From Hsuehochloa calcarea (Eukaryota > Streptophyta > Magnoliopsida > Poales > Poaceae), in NCBI GenBank assembly GCA_036346395.1, contig CM070599.1, positions 16,545,232 through 16,609,231 on the forward strand: a stretch of 64,000 nucleotides of DNA, read 5' to 3'. Shown here one piece after another: positions 32,785 through 45,419 of this stretch. The number at the start of each line of letters is the position of its first letter. The stretch's first letter is position 1. Position numbers and translations under genes: made by a program. A model generated the notes under the pieces. That model worked only from the letters and a program-made list of their open reading frames with translations. It was not told the origin of the DNA and ran no database searches.

Positions 32785-34035
32785 TGTCACTGCAAATTTT
32801 CAGATCCCAGATATGCCATTCCTCATGCCACTGACGTATGAAACAGTAACACAAGTGACGGTATATCCGGGATTTCTTCAATTTGCAGTGGCATGCAAAA
32901 AAAAATCCCTATATTCTTAGCACAATATGGTTAATTAAGATTAGCATCCATAGATAAGGCACAAAGCAAATTAGTAACTTTTATCAACATCGATGTACGT
33001 ACACTGAAAATATTTCTGCCACGATAATTTACTTAATGCACCGATGATCAGGCCCGTTACAAAATTTACATGCACATTAAAATTACCAAACAATATGCAT
33101 TGTATCTGTGGTAAATTGACTGATGGAAAGAAGTCCACATGTCTATAGGCAGAGGCACTATGAAGCAGGTAGTAATCCAGCAGGCTAGAAGAACTTCACA
33201 AATGGGCCTCACAAATTCTTGTATTGCCTTTTTTACTTCGGACGATTGAAGAAAGAAATCGCCACATTTTTAGTACCTATCCGTGCGGATTGTTGGAATT
33301 AATATTCTAATTAATTCCTAGAAAATCTCAAAGATCTATTTGTATGAGCTAAAACTGCTTAGTCCCACACGAAGAGTTGAAGGAGAGTTACACCACTTTA
33401 TAAGGTGAAACGTGGTAGCCCCCCTTGTGGAATTGGAAAGAGCCAACACGCGCGCGCTCGCTAGCCTAATGGCTGCGGTTAGTACTGACTGATGGCAAAT
33501 CAATGACGACCGTTTCCTCTGACCTCTTTGTTTTTGGCTATTAAAAGTTCTGGTTCTTCTCCGTGTGGATTCTCGACGCAAGGCTAAGACAGAACTCCTC
33601 CACTGTTTTTGTTGCTGCATCTGGCGATCTTCATCCCAGTGAAGCGCGTGTACGGTTGAACCGGGAGAGCAGGCCTCCGAAACTCTCGTCCTTGAAGGCT
33701 TGCACGAGGAAGGACGAATAAGGTTTTTGGGAATCGTTCGCGCGACTGCTCGCTGTTTCGTTTTCATTTAATCCTCTGCTACATCAACTGTACGATGTCC
33801 ACTAAGCCATGGCGAACGACGACCTCACCAACATTTCTACTACTGCTGTTCCGTCTACTGGTTCTGGGTATATCAATCTCTCACTTGTTGTTTGTTTAGC
33901 TTTATTATATATTGTTATCTTGAACACTGAGATAGGAGTACTACTTTCTGTTCTTCAAGAAATTCGTATGACTATGGTGTTCATGATTATTTACTTTATA
34001 AAAAAAAGGTTATAGTATTATTCATTATTCATGTA
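32785..34035. repeat. Unit 3 (part A only)
   Basis: Third copy of part A, with the small element at 32785-32897 and the copia-like leader from 33293. It continues past the junction used in units 1 and 2 ('cattattcat', 34022) into unrelated AT-rich DNA, so it shows the site without part B. Confidence 0.9.
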
Positions 34036-35102
34036 GTATATTTTTGAATTAAAATAATTTAAAAAATACTTATATATTCAACATGAATATGCCATTGGAG
34101 AGTAAGACGCGACGTCCCGTGAAGCCTCCAGAGAACGACTTGACCATGGGTTTAGGATAGAAAGGGCATTCAAAAAAAAAAAAAAAAAAAGGGATCCACG
34201 AATTTGAGTGACGGATCCTGCTAGGAAATCCAAGTAGTATTGTAGACGTTTGTGGTAGATTCTTTCCCAAGGCTTCTCATTCCCGTCGTAATTTTTTCTT
34301 TTCTCCGAAAATGGATATAAAATATACTGCCTTCAGTTCACAAAAATAAGTAGTGTTAGATTACGTGCCGTCAAACTTTAAAAACTTTTGTTATCGGTAT
34401 CTTTTTAAATATTTAGATTTCATATGTAAAAATATGTGTATATTCATCTCGAAAAGAACTTTCATACTATTACAGTTTCATTAGATTTTACAAATATATT
34501 ATTACAGTAATTAGTGGTCAAAATTATACTTTAGAGACCATATTATAACCGGAAGCTTCTTTCATGCCACCTCTTATTCCTATCAAAGCTTTCTTTCAAA
34601 AAAGTTGAAGAAAAATAATCATTGAAAGTTCTACTGCTGTTGCAGCGGGAAATTGATCATCTCCTTTGAAGATTTTAATGCAAGGGATCTATAATATATG
34701 ATATAAATTCAAGGTTCAGATCAATAGCCAATAGCCGCAGTACATAGTTATTAAATTTATATCACGGTACAACGTCATGGTTCATGTTCTATTGCTTATA
34801 CCCAGCATATTACCAAGTAGCCAGCTAGTATTAGTCGTTAGACCACACAAGAATACTTTAGAGTTAATAAGTTACTGAATAGCGCTTTAATGCGTGTCTG
34901 TGTCGTATGAAGTATTTGGTTTCAATTTGGTAGAGAAATTAACCACTACTGTTCTAAACAAGAAACCACCACATAATTCAACTATATAGAATTTCGCGAA
35001 CAGAAAATTTTTGTTAGTTTTGATCCGATGCTACAAGTTAATACACGTTCTTGGTGAGGGAAACTTACTAGATTAATTCAATGACAATAATGACATCATC
35101 TT
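34036..35102. other. AT-rich low-copy DNA, no gene
   Basis: Contains an A18 run near 34173-34190 and two further relatives of the promoter-like module (34252-34300 and 34558-34650, with 'cttctcattccc' and 'cctcttattcctatca'). No coding frame was found. Confidence 0.5.
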
Positions 35103-35107
35103 ATTTC

Positions 35108-35396
35108 TGTCACGATCCGTGACAAGTCCCAGCGAATATATACCAAAGGGTTGGATCAAAACACGGATGGAATTCAGAGTTTAGGGAGTGGGAGAAGCCA
35201 AGAAGAAGAACACAGGAAAGGTGATAGGTTTTTGTGATAAATTAAGTTCATATTTCATTTCTTGACCTTTCACTAGTAATACCTCTCTCTCTGACACACA
35301 CACACAAACACATGATACAGCCGAACAAAACACTTGAATTCGATTTCTTGTGTGTTAGCATCTCCTTCCCGAGAATTCTGGATAATCGTCATGACA
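35108..35396. mobile_element. Small solo LTR, 289 bp
   Basis: Starts TGTCACGATCCGTGAC and ends CGTCATGACA, with the 5-bp duplication ATTTC at 35103-35107 and 35397-35401. The related sequence at 21906-21925 lacks the insertion and confirms the limits. No PBS or internal domain remains. It contains CT and CA runs near 35284-35312. Confidence 0.88.
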
Positions 35397-35401
35397 ATTT
35401 C

Positions 35402-35780
35402 CCAACACCTCTCATTCCCATCACTATTAGAAAAATAATAAAAAAAAAACAATGACCTTTATTGTGACATCCCGTTGTAATGCCAGCAAGGTGTTTCGGT
35501 TGGAAAGGAAAGCAAGAGATCTCATTGTATGTGTACAGCAAGGGTGTTATGGTACGCGAGTAAGACAAGAGGCTGGCGCGGTATTGTGCTAGTACATACT
35601 GATGTGTAGTTGGATCATCACTTGTTAAGTGTACCTGAATCATTTGATTAAAAAAAATTGAACAACCGTATTAAATTGAGTGTACCTTAAAAAAACTTTA
35701 AAAAAATAAAAAATACACAAAAAAATAAATAAAATCTAGCTACTAAACTGTGTATCAGCAAGGCGCCACATCAAGGGTGG
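35402..35780. other. Promoter-like module continuation and AT-rich spacer
   Basis: 35402-35640 continues the module related to 21920-22130. An A-rich stretch (35650-35750) then leads to the CACTA-2 left end. No gene was found. Confidence 0.5.
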
Positions 35781-36180
35781 AACTACCAGATTTCGTAAAT
35801 TTCCCGAGTGGCATAAACACTCGGGAAATCCACCAAAACACTCGGGACAGTATTTTCCGAAGGCCAGCCGTCGGGAAAAAACACTCGGGATAGTTTAGTC
35901 GGGTAAAAACTTATTCCCCGAGTGTTACACTCGGGAAACACAATTTTCCCGAGTGCGCATATTTACACCCGGGAAAAATATGACGGTCGGGAGAAAAACT
36001 GTCTGAGCAGTTCAGTCGACACTTGGGAATACTTTTTGTGTACCGAGTGTTCACTCGGTAACTATTGACACGTAAAAACTCGGGAAAGCCACTAAAGGTT
36101 TGTTTAGATCAGCACTCGGAAAAGGTAACTAAATTTTCCCGAGTGTTGACACTCGGGAAAGGTAACAGAATGTGACTAAA
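35781..36180. repeat. CACTA-2 subterminal motif array
   Basis: More than ten direct and inverted copies of TTTCCCGAGTG / CACTCGGGAAA within 400 bp, a typical CACTA subterminal transposase-binding region. The motif is unrelated to the ACAGACGGTT motif of CACTA-1. Confidence 0.85.
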
Positions 36181-38004
36181 TTTTTGCATGCACAATTTGT
36201 AAATAATTTTGAATCAGATTGAACGATACATTCACAATCAGAATCAATAGTACATTCACAACCATATTCAGCAATACATTCATAATCAGATTCAACAATA
36301 TTGTCATATATAGATTAAACAATAGTAACATAATTCTCAAGCTCGCAACATTCAACGAACAGTAAGGATTAATTCAGACTTAAGCTAGAGCTACTCCTTC
36401 TATCACATGGCCTTCTTGTCCGATCTCTGCATCAACAGGAATGCGAGAAAAGCTTCTTCCCACCGCAGAGTCTGTAGCAGCCTTAAGCATGAACTCAGGC
36501 CACTACATTGTTATGAAGAGAACAATTCAGTTTACTACTCAACATATATAGACAAGACGAAACTAAAAAATTGTAAACACACGGGAAACAAACTACTGCA
36601 AAATTGAGTTTGTACTTCAAATTTTACAAATTAACTTGTTTTGATCCATAGACTAGAGTACATACTATTTGCAAGTGAGTCATGCCAGTGTACTCCGTTA
36701 GATGATATTAAAGATAGTATTCAATATTTGAATGTCCACAAAAGCTTTAGCTGTGGACTGAAACTCTCAGATAGCTGAAATCAAATAAGCGACGCATAGA
36801 CTCCAGGATTAAGAACATATTGAATAGTTATCTCTCAGATCTAGCAGTAGCTAGCCAATCCTATGGAATACCAAATCCTATGTTTTTTCTACAGATATCC
36901 ATGCTAAACATGATGTACTTGATTTGCTTATATGGACACAGATGGCAGTAGGTATGTTGCTGACATGCCACGCCTATCCCTTCCAAATATTTCTTTGGGC
37001 CGACTATGCTACAAGTGACTGAAAATAACAGAAAACAGTCACTTTTTCAGTTCATTGGATCACAATCTGATGGCTTCTGTTTTTTTTCCCTTCTTTCTGA
37101 TTTGCCACAGAAAACACATGGGACCCAGATCACAGAATATTGCACACAGCAGATAAAAAACACAAGAACATACGAAAGAATAACAGAATATTGAATAAAA
37201 AAGAATCAAGGCCGAGAAAAGTGGTGGTTGCCAACGAAACAAGTGCTAGCATTTTTTTTTGCTGCTGAGCCATTTAATTTAAGTGATTAGTACTAAGGTA
37301 ATCAAGCACCATATAAAAAATGTCACAAAAATGCCTCACTACTCAAAATTCCTTCTATATAGTTTTTGATGTCCAACTAAACAAAGCAAACTAGAGTACA
37401 GGAGTGTCAACATGAATCCATATTTTATTATATGAGCCGGTTTAACTCTAAAACTCAGATGACACAAACTCGATGACCATACCACAAAATTCAGCAAATT
37501 TCAAGAGAAACTCATAATTTCCCATATCCCAAGCGAATTAACAATTACTACAAAATCAGACAATTTTTTTAAAATAATTTCAGCACAAACATAGTTCATG
37601 TCAGCACAAACAGATTTTACTTAACAAACCCAAACATATCAGTCAGTCACCCAACAAAAGGACCACACAAAACTATGCGGATTCATGCTGTTTTCCCTCA
37701 CATAGTTCAATAGATCTTTTAGATAACTATTCAATATGTTCTTAATCCTGGAGAAAATGGTTGAATAAATTTTCAACTGGTTTTCAAAAGATAGCACAAA
37801 AAAGTTTTTAGTTCCTTGTAATGACAATATTGAGGACACCACATATGAACCAATTGGAGACTTTTCAGTGGCATTGTCCCAGATGCTAGTAGTTGTTACT
37901 TAACTTCACCATGATAGTACCCTATAGAGATGAGAGGTAAATTAAATATAATTATTTTTTCATCTAAAATATGCTGATCTTTTCTTTCTTACACTTCTTG
38001 AGGA
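36181..38004 (-). other. CACTA-2 3' non-coding part
   Basis: AT-rich DNA between the subterminal array and the CACTA-1 insertion. It lies downstream of the second gene's stop and has no coding frame that I can support. A repeated phrase 'acattcacaatcagaatcaa' style occurs four times at 36225-36300. Confidence 0.55.
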
Positions 38005-38023
38005 TACTACTACAAAAGAGTCT

Positions 38024-38330
38024 ATAGCAGACGGTCCATCACAGACGGTTCCTTAGGAACCGTCTGTGTTGGGTCTGTCTGAGCCTCGTTTTAGGCGCGG
38101 GCCTATCACGAGGCGGTTCTATTTCGAACCGTGCAGCGATGATCATTATCACGAGCGGTTCGATATAGAACCGTGCAGCGATGTTACGACGGTTCTATAT
38201 CGTAACCAGCGATATCGCTGACAGTTACGATATAGAACCGTGCGTAAACTATCCGACGGTTCTATATCGAACCGCTCGTGATATTGATCATCACTGAGCG
38301 GTTCGAAATAGAACCGTCTGTATTTCTGTG
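38024..38330. repeat. CACTA-1 left subterminal array
   Basis: Inverted copies of TCACAGACGGTT (outermost) and TCACGAGCGGTTC / GAACCGCTCGTGA (inner), separated by 'tatatcg' or 'atttcg' loops that would form short hairpins. Confidence 0.9.
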
Positions 38331-38334
38331 CTTC

Positions 38335-38342
38335 ATATAAAT
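38335..38342 (+). promoter_or_regulatory. TATA box for the TNP2 gene
   Basis: ATATAAAT directly after the left array and before the GC-rich leader, matching the layout at 43058 and, inverted, at 16757. Confidence 0.6.
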
Positions 38343-38389
38343 TGAGCCGAGACATCCTCACCGCCTTCTGCTTTGTGTCTTTCGCTCAG

Positions 38390-38550
38390 CGCCACTTCTC
38401 GCCCTAGCTCCTCACTGCACTGTCTACCGCTCCAGCGCCACTTCCCCTGCTAGCTCCTCCAACTGCGCCACTTCCACGCCCTAGCTCCTCATCTGCTGCA
38501 GTGTCTACCGCTCCAGCGCCACTTCCTGCCCTAGCTCCTCCAACTGCGGC
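38390..38550 (+). repeat. Leader minisatellite of the TNP2 gene
   Basis: The words 'cgccacttc', 'ccctagctcctc' and 'gtctaccgctccag' repeat as an alternating long-short pair, about two rounds. It lies in the putative 5' untranslated exon, which may end at a splice donor near 38565 (CTG|GTATGA). Confidence 0.7.
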
Positions 38551-39103
38551 TCCTCCTCTAATCTGGTATGAGCACATGATCGATCTTGCACCGTCAATGT
38601 TGGAATAAATAATATTAGCCCCGCAAATCTTAGTTTTGAATAATGGTTTCCCTTATAACTAATGAACTAAAATTTGACTTAGGAGTGGTAACTTAATAAA
38701 ATTGAATTAGGTCTAATAATCACTAAAATTTGAGTTAGGATAATTAATTGGCTTAAAAATAAAATTTACACACCGGTTCACGATGCGGTGGGGTTTGGGT
38801 CAAGCAATATTGCATTTGCGGTTCCGGTATTTCGTGTTAATAAGTGTTGTATGAGATGATGCCTATATTTGGGTTGCATGATTGTTCAATTGAGATAGAT
38901 ATCGGTGTCGAGAGGTAGGGATCATGGTTGTGGCCGTAGGCATGGCTCGCTATGCCACCGCGTGTGGTACTTAACTAGTGAAGACTTTTCTTTCAATAAC
39001 CTTAGATGCAAATGTTGGAGAATGAGTTTATATTGCACATTTTCGTTTGCTATAAATTAATCGCTAATCAATTTGACACTAATTTGTTACATGCGTAGTG
39101 TAG

Positions 39104-42100
39104 ATGGATCGAATCGGATGTACGGTGTGAACCGTGTGAGTCAAGATTACATTAATGGCGTGGTTGCTTTTAGAAGAGCCACGAGCGGGATATGTTGAAG
39201 AAGGGATAAATTTTATGTCTTGTCGTCTGCATTGATTGCGTAATCAAGATGTTTAACAACGCGCGCAGATCGAAGCGCACTTGATTGAAGGGTTTCAAAA
39301 AGGGTATACATGTTGGACCATCCACGGTGAAGAGCGATTATACGAAGTTAATAATGGCGACATCGCCGAGGAAGTCAACGATTTGCGGATGTGGTGTGCT
39401 TTTGATGAGGATAGGGGCACGATGACAATCTGGATCGGATGCTACGCGATGCAGAAGAGAACTACAGTGAGAGAGAGTTTTGTAAATTCGAGGGCTTAAG
39501 GGAGGACTCGGTGAGACCTTTGTTCCCTGGCTGCAAGCTGGAATACACAAGGTTGTCAACCGTGCTTGAACTGCTGAAATTGAAGGCAAGCAATAGTTGG
39601 TCCGATAAGAGTTTCACGGCGTTGTTAGGTCTCCTAGCGGACATCCTTCCGGAGAAGCGTGTTGCCCAAACCACCTATCAAGCAAAGAAGGTTATTTGCC
39701 CATTGGGAATGGAAGTAGAAAGAATACATGCATGTCCGAACGATTGTATCCTCTACCGTAAAGAGTATGCAGACATGCATTATTGTCCCGTGTGCAAAGT
39801 ATCCCGATACAAGCGTCAAAATACTGCTAAGGTGAAGCAAGGACCTCCTGCTAAGATGTTGTGGTATCTGCCTGTAATCCCACGTTTGAAGCGTTTATTT
39901 GCGAACCCAAAGGAGGCAAGATTGCCGTTGGCACTCGGAGGAGCGTAAGAGAGATGGAAAGCTAAGACACCTGCTGATTACGCGGTGGAGAAACTTGATC
40001 GGACTTGAAGAGTTCGGTCGGAGCGAGGAACATAAGGTTAGGGTTGAGTACGGATGGAATGAATCCTTTCGGTAACATGAGCGGCCGACATAGCACTGGC
40101 AGTGAATCTATGTATGTACAACCTTCCTCCTTGGCTCTGTATGAAGCGGAAGTACATTTTGATGTCACTACTTATCCAAGGGCGAAGCAACACAGGAATG
40201 ATATTGATGTGTACCTAGCACCATTCTTTGGAAGATCTTGTGACACTGTGGAGCGAAGAATGCAGTATGGGATGCGTACAAGCGAGAGAACTTCACTTTA
40301 CGCGCCATGTTGTTCTCGCACCATCAATGATTTTCCCGCCTTGGTAACTGTCGGGCTTGATACAAAAGGAGCCAAAGCCTGTCCGCGACCGCTTAGATGC
40401 TACTGAGAGTGTATGGTGAACAACTCGCATAAAATCGTGTATATATCGTCACCGTAGGTTCCTTCCGAGAGTCACCCATACCGCAAGATGAAGAAACAAT
40501 TCGACGGAAATAAGGAAGACGGTTCACTTCAAGGGCTTTTAGTGGGAAAGAGGTCTATGATATGGTTAAGGATATCGATGTTGTGCTTGGGAAGGGCGTA
40601 AATTAAGAACCCGTGAGAAGAACATCCGAAGAAGCGGTCAATTTTTGGGACTTGCCCTATTGGGAGTACTTAGAAGTTCGCCACTGCATCGACGTTATGC
40701 ACGTAGAGAAGAATGTATGTGATAGCTTGATTGGTCTCTTGCTGAACATTAGTGGCAAAACAAAGGATGGTGTTAACGCACGGCGTGACTTGGTCGATAT
40801 GAACATAAGGACCGAGTTAGCACCGAAAGAGACCGATACAGGACGAACGTACCTTCCCCCAGCTTGCTACACTCTGTCCAAGGCCGAGAGAAATGAATCT
40901 GCGTGCGAGCTTGCGGTGTGAAAGTCCGTCTGGTTACTCCGCTAACATTAAGAAACTTGTTTCTATGCAAGATTTGAAATTAATTGGTATGAAGTCGCAT
41001 GATTGTCGTGTGCTGATGACACAAATGCTTCCTGTTGCAATTAGGAGTATCTTGCCGAACAAGGTCCGAGTGGCAATCTTGAGGTTGTGTTATTTCTTCA
41101 ACTCAATTGCTCATAAGGTCATCGATCCCCAAGGACTAGATGCTCTGCGGTAGCCGAGGTAGTGACGACTCTGTGTCATCTTGAGATGTATTTCCTCCGT
41201 CATTTTTCGATATCATGGTCCATCTCATTGTTCACCTTGTGAAAGAGATAAAGATATGCGGCCTGTGTTTCTCGTCATATGTACCCGTTCGAGAGGTACA
41301 TGGGAATTCTCAAGTCCTACGTCGGAATCGATCTCGACCGGAGGCGGCATCATCGAAGGTTATGCAACGGAAGAGGTCATTGAGTTCTGCGTCGACTACA
41401 TGGCTCGGTGGATCCGATTGGTGTGCCTCTATCTCGTCATGAGGGGAGACGGATGGTATCGGGACCATCGGAAGGAAATCAATCACTCCCGATCTGATAC
41501 GTGCGCTCGAGCCCATTTCACGGTCTTGCAACACATGACCCAAGTGTCCCGTACATCGACGAGCACAAAGACATGGTACGCCAATGTAATCCGACGGTCG
41601 AAGGTTTGGATCACCGAGAGCACAACCGTCGGTTCAACGAATGGTTAAAGGCGCGAATCACTCGAGAGGTCATCAAGTGATGATCTGTTGCTATGGTTGG
41701 CAAGAGGGCCACGATTTACAATTGTCACATGGCAAGGATACGACATAAATGGGTACACATTTTATCGGCAATCGGGATAGGAAGAGCACAAGGTCTGAAA
41801 GCAGGTGTCCGCATAGATGCATTCGATCCGATGGGTTTGAGGAGCTCGTACTATGGGCAAATAGAGGAGATATGGGAGATCGACTACGTGCTTTTCAAGA
41901 TCCCCTATTTGGTGCCGTTGGGTCCATCTCCCACAGTGAAGGTCGACAAATGCGGCGTCACTACCGTGGACCTCAAACGTGTCGGATACAAAGACGAACC
42001 ATTCGTCTTGCTAACCAAGTTGTTCAAGTCTTCTATGTAACCGACCCGGCAAATAAGAAGCGCCACGTAGTTCTTCATGGAAAAAGGAGGATTGTCGGAG

Positions 42101-42240
42101 TTGAGAATGTAGTGGGCGAGGAAGAATACAATCAATTTGACGAGTTGCCACCTTTGGAGACGGCATCGGGCTCGAGGAAGAACCCGGTGAGGAAGCTAGC
42201 TATATCTTGCGTCGATCATCATGAAGGGTCAGTATTTTAA
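39104..42240 (+). pseudogene. TNP2-type CACTA transposase with DUF4218 and DUF4216
   Basis: The ATG at 39104 begins an MDR-type start after an intron-like AT stretch. Domains follow in order across shifting frames. The Transpos_assoc domain is DYINGVV to GYTCW (39150-39320). The TNP2 core includes KVICPLGMEVERIHACPNDC, a CPVCKVSRY cluster, DVYLAPFF and FWDLPYWEYLEVRHCIDVMH (39680-40720). DUF4218 is LPVAIRSILPNKVR to FLRHMYPFERYMG (41025-41310). DUF4216 contains YGQIEEIWEIDY, TVDLKRVGYKDEPFVL and FYVTDPANKKRHVVLHGKRRI (41850-42120). It would excise and insert CACTA elements through the terminal repeats. At least ten single-base shifts break it. Some are probably mutations and some may be assembly errors. 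Confidence 0.9.
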
Positions 42241-42429
42241 TTATGAATTTAATTACTCCATTGTAATTAATTTATTTATTCCATTGTCATGTGTTAATGT
42301 GTTATGGACTTGTGATCTTTAATATTGATATCAATGTGGATATTCATGGTAATGTTGAGTTGAATTAGATATGAACTTTTGAACTCAAACTTGTCATCAT
42401 CTCGCTTATCAACAGATCATACATCTTTG

Positions 42430-43050
42430 TAGTGGGATATCACAGCGGTTCTAATATAGAACCGTCATGATATGCACACATCATGAGCAGTTCTAATATA
42501 GAAGGATTTTGCTTCAAACCATCACACATTTACACCTCTACAAATATTAGTTAGCAAGATGCAAAACAACCTAATTAAAATGGCGTGAAAGATGATCTTA
42601 AGATTTTTGTTCAATCTATGATGTGTTGTCTCTGCTTTTGGAAGATGACACTTTTGCTTGAGTATACCTTCCTGAACAGTGCTTATGGTTAGTTTGCTTT
42701 TTCGTGCAACAGTTTTTTTAAAAAAGATTAGCTCAATTATATGTCTTTCTAAAACATATATAGAATTTTTTTGGTAATAGGTTCACAGTTTTCAATGGCA
42801 CTCAAACTTGTCACTGCTTATCCAATGATCATACATCTTTGTAGTAGGATATCACAGACGGTTCTAATATAGAACCGTGCGTGATATCACACATCACGAG
42901 CAGTTCTATTCAAGAACCGTCGTGATGTGTGCATATCCTGACGGTTCTATATTAGAACCGTCTCGTGATATGTACACATCACGAGCGGTTCTTTCGTAGA
43001 ACCGTGCGTGATATTATATCACGAGCAGTTCTCTGAAAGAACCGTCGTGA
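42430..43050. repeat. CACTA-1 internal motif array
   Basis: Two clusters (42435-42510 and 42848-43045) of TCACGAGCGGTTC-type and TCACAGACGGTTC-type inverted motifs, introduced each time by 'catacatctttgtagt'. They resemble the subterminal arrays but lie mid-element, just upstream of the second gene's TATA box. Confidence 0.85.
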
Positions 43051-43057
43051 TGTTATC

Positions 43058-43065
43058 TTTATAAG
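43058..43065 (+). promoter_or_regulatory. TATA box for the second CACTA-1 gene
   Basis: TTTATAAG immediately after the internal array, followed by 'gctagggttttgc' and a C-rich leader (43083-43430), as expected for a plant transcription start. The ATG is far downstream at 45420, so an intron is implied. Confidence 0.6.
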
Positions 43066-43823
43066 GCCGGACCGCTAGGGTTTTGCTTATTCTTCACCTC
43101 TCACGCGCCCCTTCGCTGTCCGGCCATTGCTCGCCTCCGGTTCCTCGGTCTTGCTCCTGCGCCTCGGCCCGCCTCGATTCTGCGCGCCTCTCCCTCGGAG
43201 ATCTCGCCTCCTCCTCGCCGCGCGTGGCCAAGCCCGGCGCCAAGCTGCGCCGCCTCATTGCCTCGGCCAGCCTCGGCCGGTCGCTCCGCTCCCCTGCTTC
43301 GGCTCCAGCGCCTCCTGCTGCGCCGACCTCGCTCCGCTCGGCCCCGGCACCGCCGGCGTCGCCTCTACTCCACCGGCTCGCCCTCGGCTGCTCCTGGCCC
43401 GATCCCCTACCCGTGGTACTCCTAGTTGCATATTAGGTTAAAGTTTTTTCTTCACGAAATTTGTTGCAGTAGTCCTTGAAGATATCGTAATCCATGGAAT
43501 CAACCACGAGGACTATCCGGAACTTGATCTTTAAAATGCTATGTCACTTACATTCTTTATGCTTCACGAAAGTAAGTTGATGCATGTTAGACACACTCAG
43601 TCACCAGTAATATTGTTAGGGATTTCATCAATTATATTGGTTCTCCTTTTATGAGCATCATGGTTGTGAAAATAGATAAAATTGTCTTGACTTAATATTT
43701 ATAGTTAGGTGTTAGGATAATATTTCAGCATTGAAGGCCACCAACTAGGTTGCTAAGTCATAATGTTCTTTCTGTACATAATTTCTTTTAGTTTCTGTTC
43801 TTAGTTTAATGATCTTGATTCTT

Positions 43824-43893
<70 letters not shown>

Positions 43894-45419
43894 CTGCACG
43901 CGTCTTAGTAAAAGAAATATCAATATTAAATGCAAATTCGGTATTGCATTGATTCATTGGAGCTAGCTTGCTCTTCTCTCAACATCAAATTCTTTTGTCA
44001 CCATAATTGAAAATTAATTTGGTTGGTGCGTGATTAAGGGTGCCATCATCATCAAGATATAGGATCTATTTGTGAAAAGGTGCCTTTTCCTTAGTACATT
44101 GAGGATGAAAACATTATTATAACGAGGGAAAAAAATTTATATGCCACTACAAATGTTTCAGATCTCTTATCTGCCATTACAAAATGACATCTCCCTTACA
44201 TGCCATTACATTTCCGTAACCTTGCCCTTATTTGCTATTGTTGACTAGTCGAGCCATCAAGTGGTCATGCAAATACCGCTTTGCCCCCGCTTGTCTTCTT
44301 CCTTTTTCTTCCTCCAAGCAAAATCAACCATGGACTATAAGGTGTAGCTTCGCTTGGTCGATAGATCGATGGTGACCCATGGAGACAGCGGAGGAGGCGA
44401 GGAGGCGGTTAGAGGAGGGGTCCCGTCTTGGATCGGGTGGCGGAGGAGGTGAGGAGGTGTATGAGGCGGACGGAAGGGGTTCCATGCGAGCTTGCGGTGG
44501 AGGGAGGTGAGGAGGCGGTCGGGGGATGGCCCCACATGAGCCAACGGGCGAAGGGAGGCGAAGAGGTGGCCAGGGTTGTCATGGCGTCGACTAGGCGACG
44601 CATTGTCGTCCAGTCGGCCGAAGGGCGACGCCGAGGCCAATCATCCAGGACACGTCGAGTTGCCGCCTTCCTCTGCTTTGCCGCCGCCTCTCCCCCTTGC
44701 ACTCTCCGGTCTCCACCGCCACCTCTGCTTTGCCGCCTCCCCCCCTTCTACTCTCCAGTCTCCACCGCCGCCTCTCCCCCTCCAGGTCTCCGGTCTACGA
44801 AAGAACCGTCTGTGATAATTCAGCCTCACTATGTCCCTCCAAGCCTAAGTCCGTAATGTGAAGCGATGGCTTGGTCATGAATTCTTGGTTTTAGCATTTG
44901 AGTGATTGCATGCGATAAGACTTTTAATCATTTTTCTTCGCTCACCAGTTGCTTAATTTATGTATGTTGGTCCGCACCAAAGCTTGGTATTATGGTTAGA
45001 AAGCCGGATCTCATTTGCCTCTACCTTACGTATCCTTGCTTCTAGTCTTCTACAAACACTACCTCTACTGGTACATTGGACAAGATTACCTGTTCGATGG
45101 TGAGCAAGATATATGGACATGCATGCTCCTCTGTATTGGGTTGGGGGGGATATAGAAAGGGCCATTACTGGCTCCAGAGTTTTGTAGTTAAGGCTCTATA
45201 GATATCTGTGTGGGTAGTCTCGATACTTAGGGTGCCGACTAATCTGGGTAAACCTGGGAACCGTGATGATTCTTATGGTACACTGACGGCAATTTATTTT
45301 ATTTTACTCTGAGATGGCAAACGTTGATTATATTTGTTTATATTTTTGTGCAATTTCCCATATATTATATACTATGTAATAATTGCGTACGTAACTTATA
45401 TAGATAGCAAGTAAGCGAG
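43066..45419 (+). other. Leader and intron-like region of the second CACTA-1 gene
   Basis: A C-rich leader (43083-43430) gives open frames that I read as composition. A TA microsatellite (43825-43890) is present. Near 44130-44240 is a single end related to the small inverted-repeat element at 22243 ('atgccactacaaatgtttcag'). A GC-rich patch (44330-44800) ends beside a lone 'gaaccgtctgtgataatt' motif at 44803. No supported gene. Confidence 0.5.
43825..43890. repeat. (TA)n microsatellite
   Basis: 66 bp of pure alternating T and A. It underlies a spurious minus-strand open frame. Confidence 0.98.

Larger units (their letters stand above)
22243..34035. repeat. Tandem array of a 3.18-kb unit, nearly three copies
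   Basis: Unit starts lie at 22243, 25425 and 32785. A shared landmark ('aaagatctatt' end) falls at 22800, 25980 and 33340. The spacing is 3,180 bp and then 7,360 bp, and subtracting the 4,180-bp solo LTR plus its 5-bp duplication gives 3,175 bp. Each unit has part A (about 1.25 kb: small inverted-repeat element, then a copia-like leader) and part B (about 1.93 kb, long inverted repeat). The third unit lacks part B and continues into other DNA near 34035. Copies look about 97% alike by eye, so the duplication is young and predates the solo LTR's parent insertion. Confidence 0.95.

Noticed and set aside
43745..43957. Minus-strand 70-codon frame with a Tyr/Ile run
   Set aside because: Translation of a (TA)n microsatellite.
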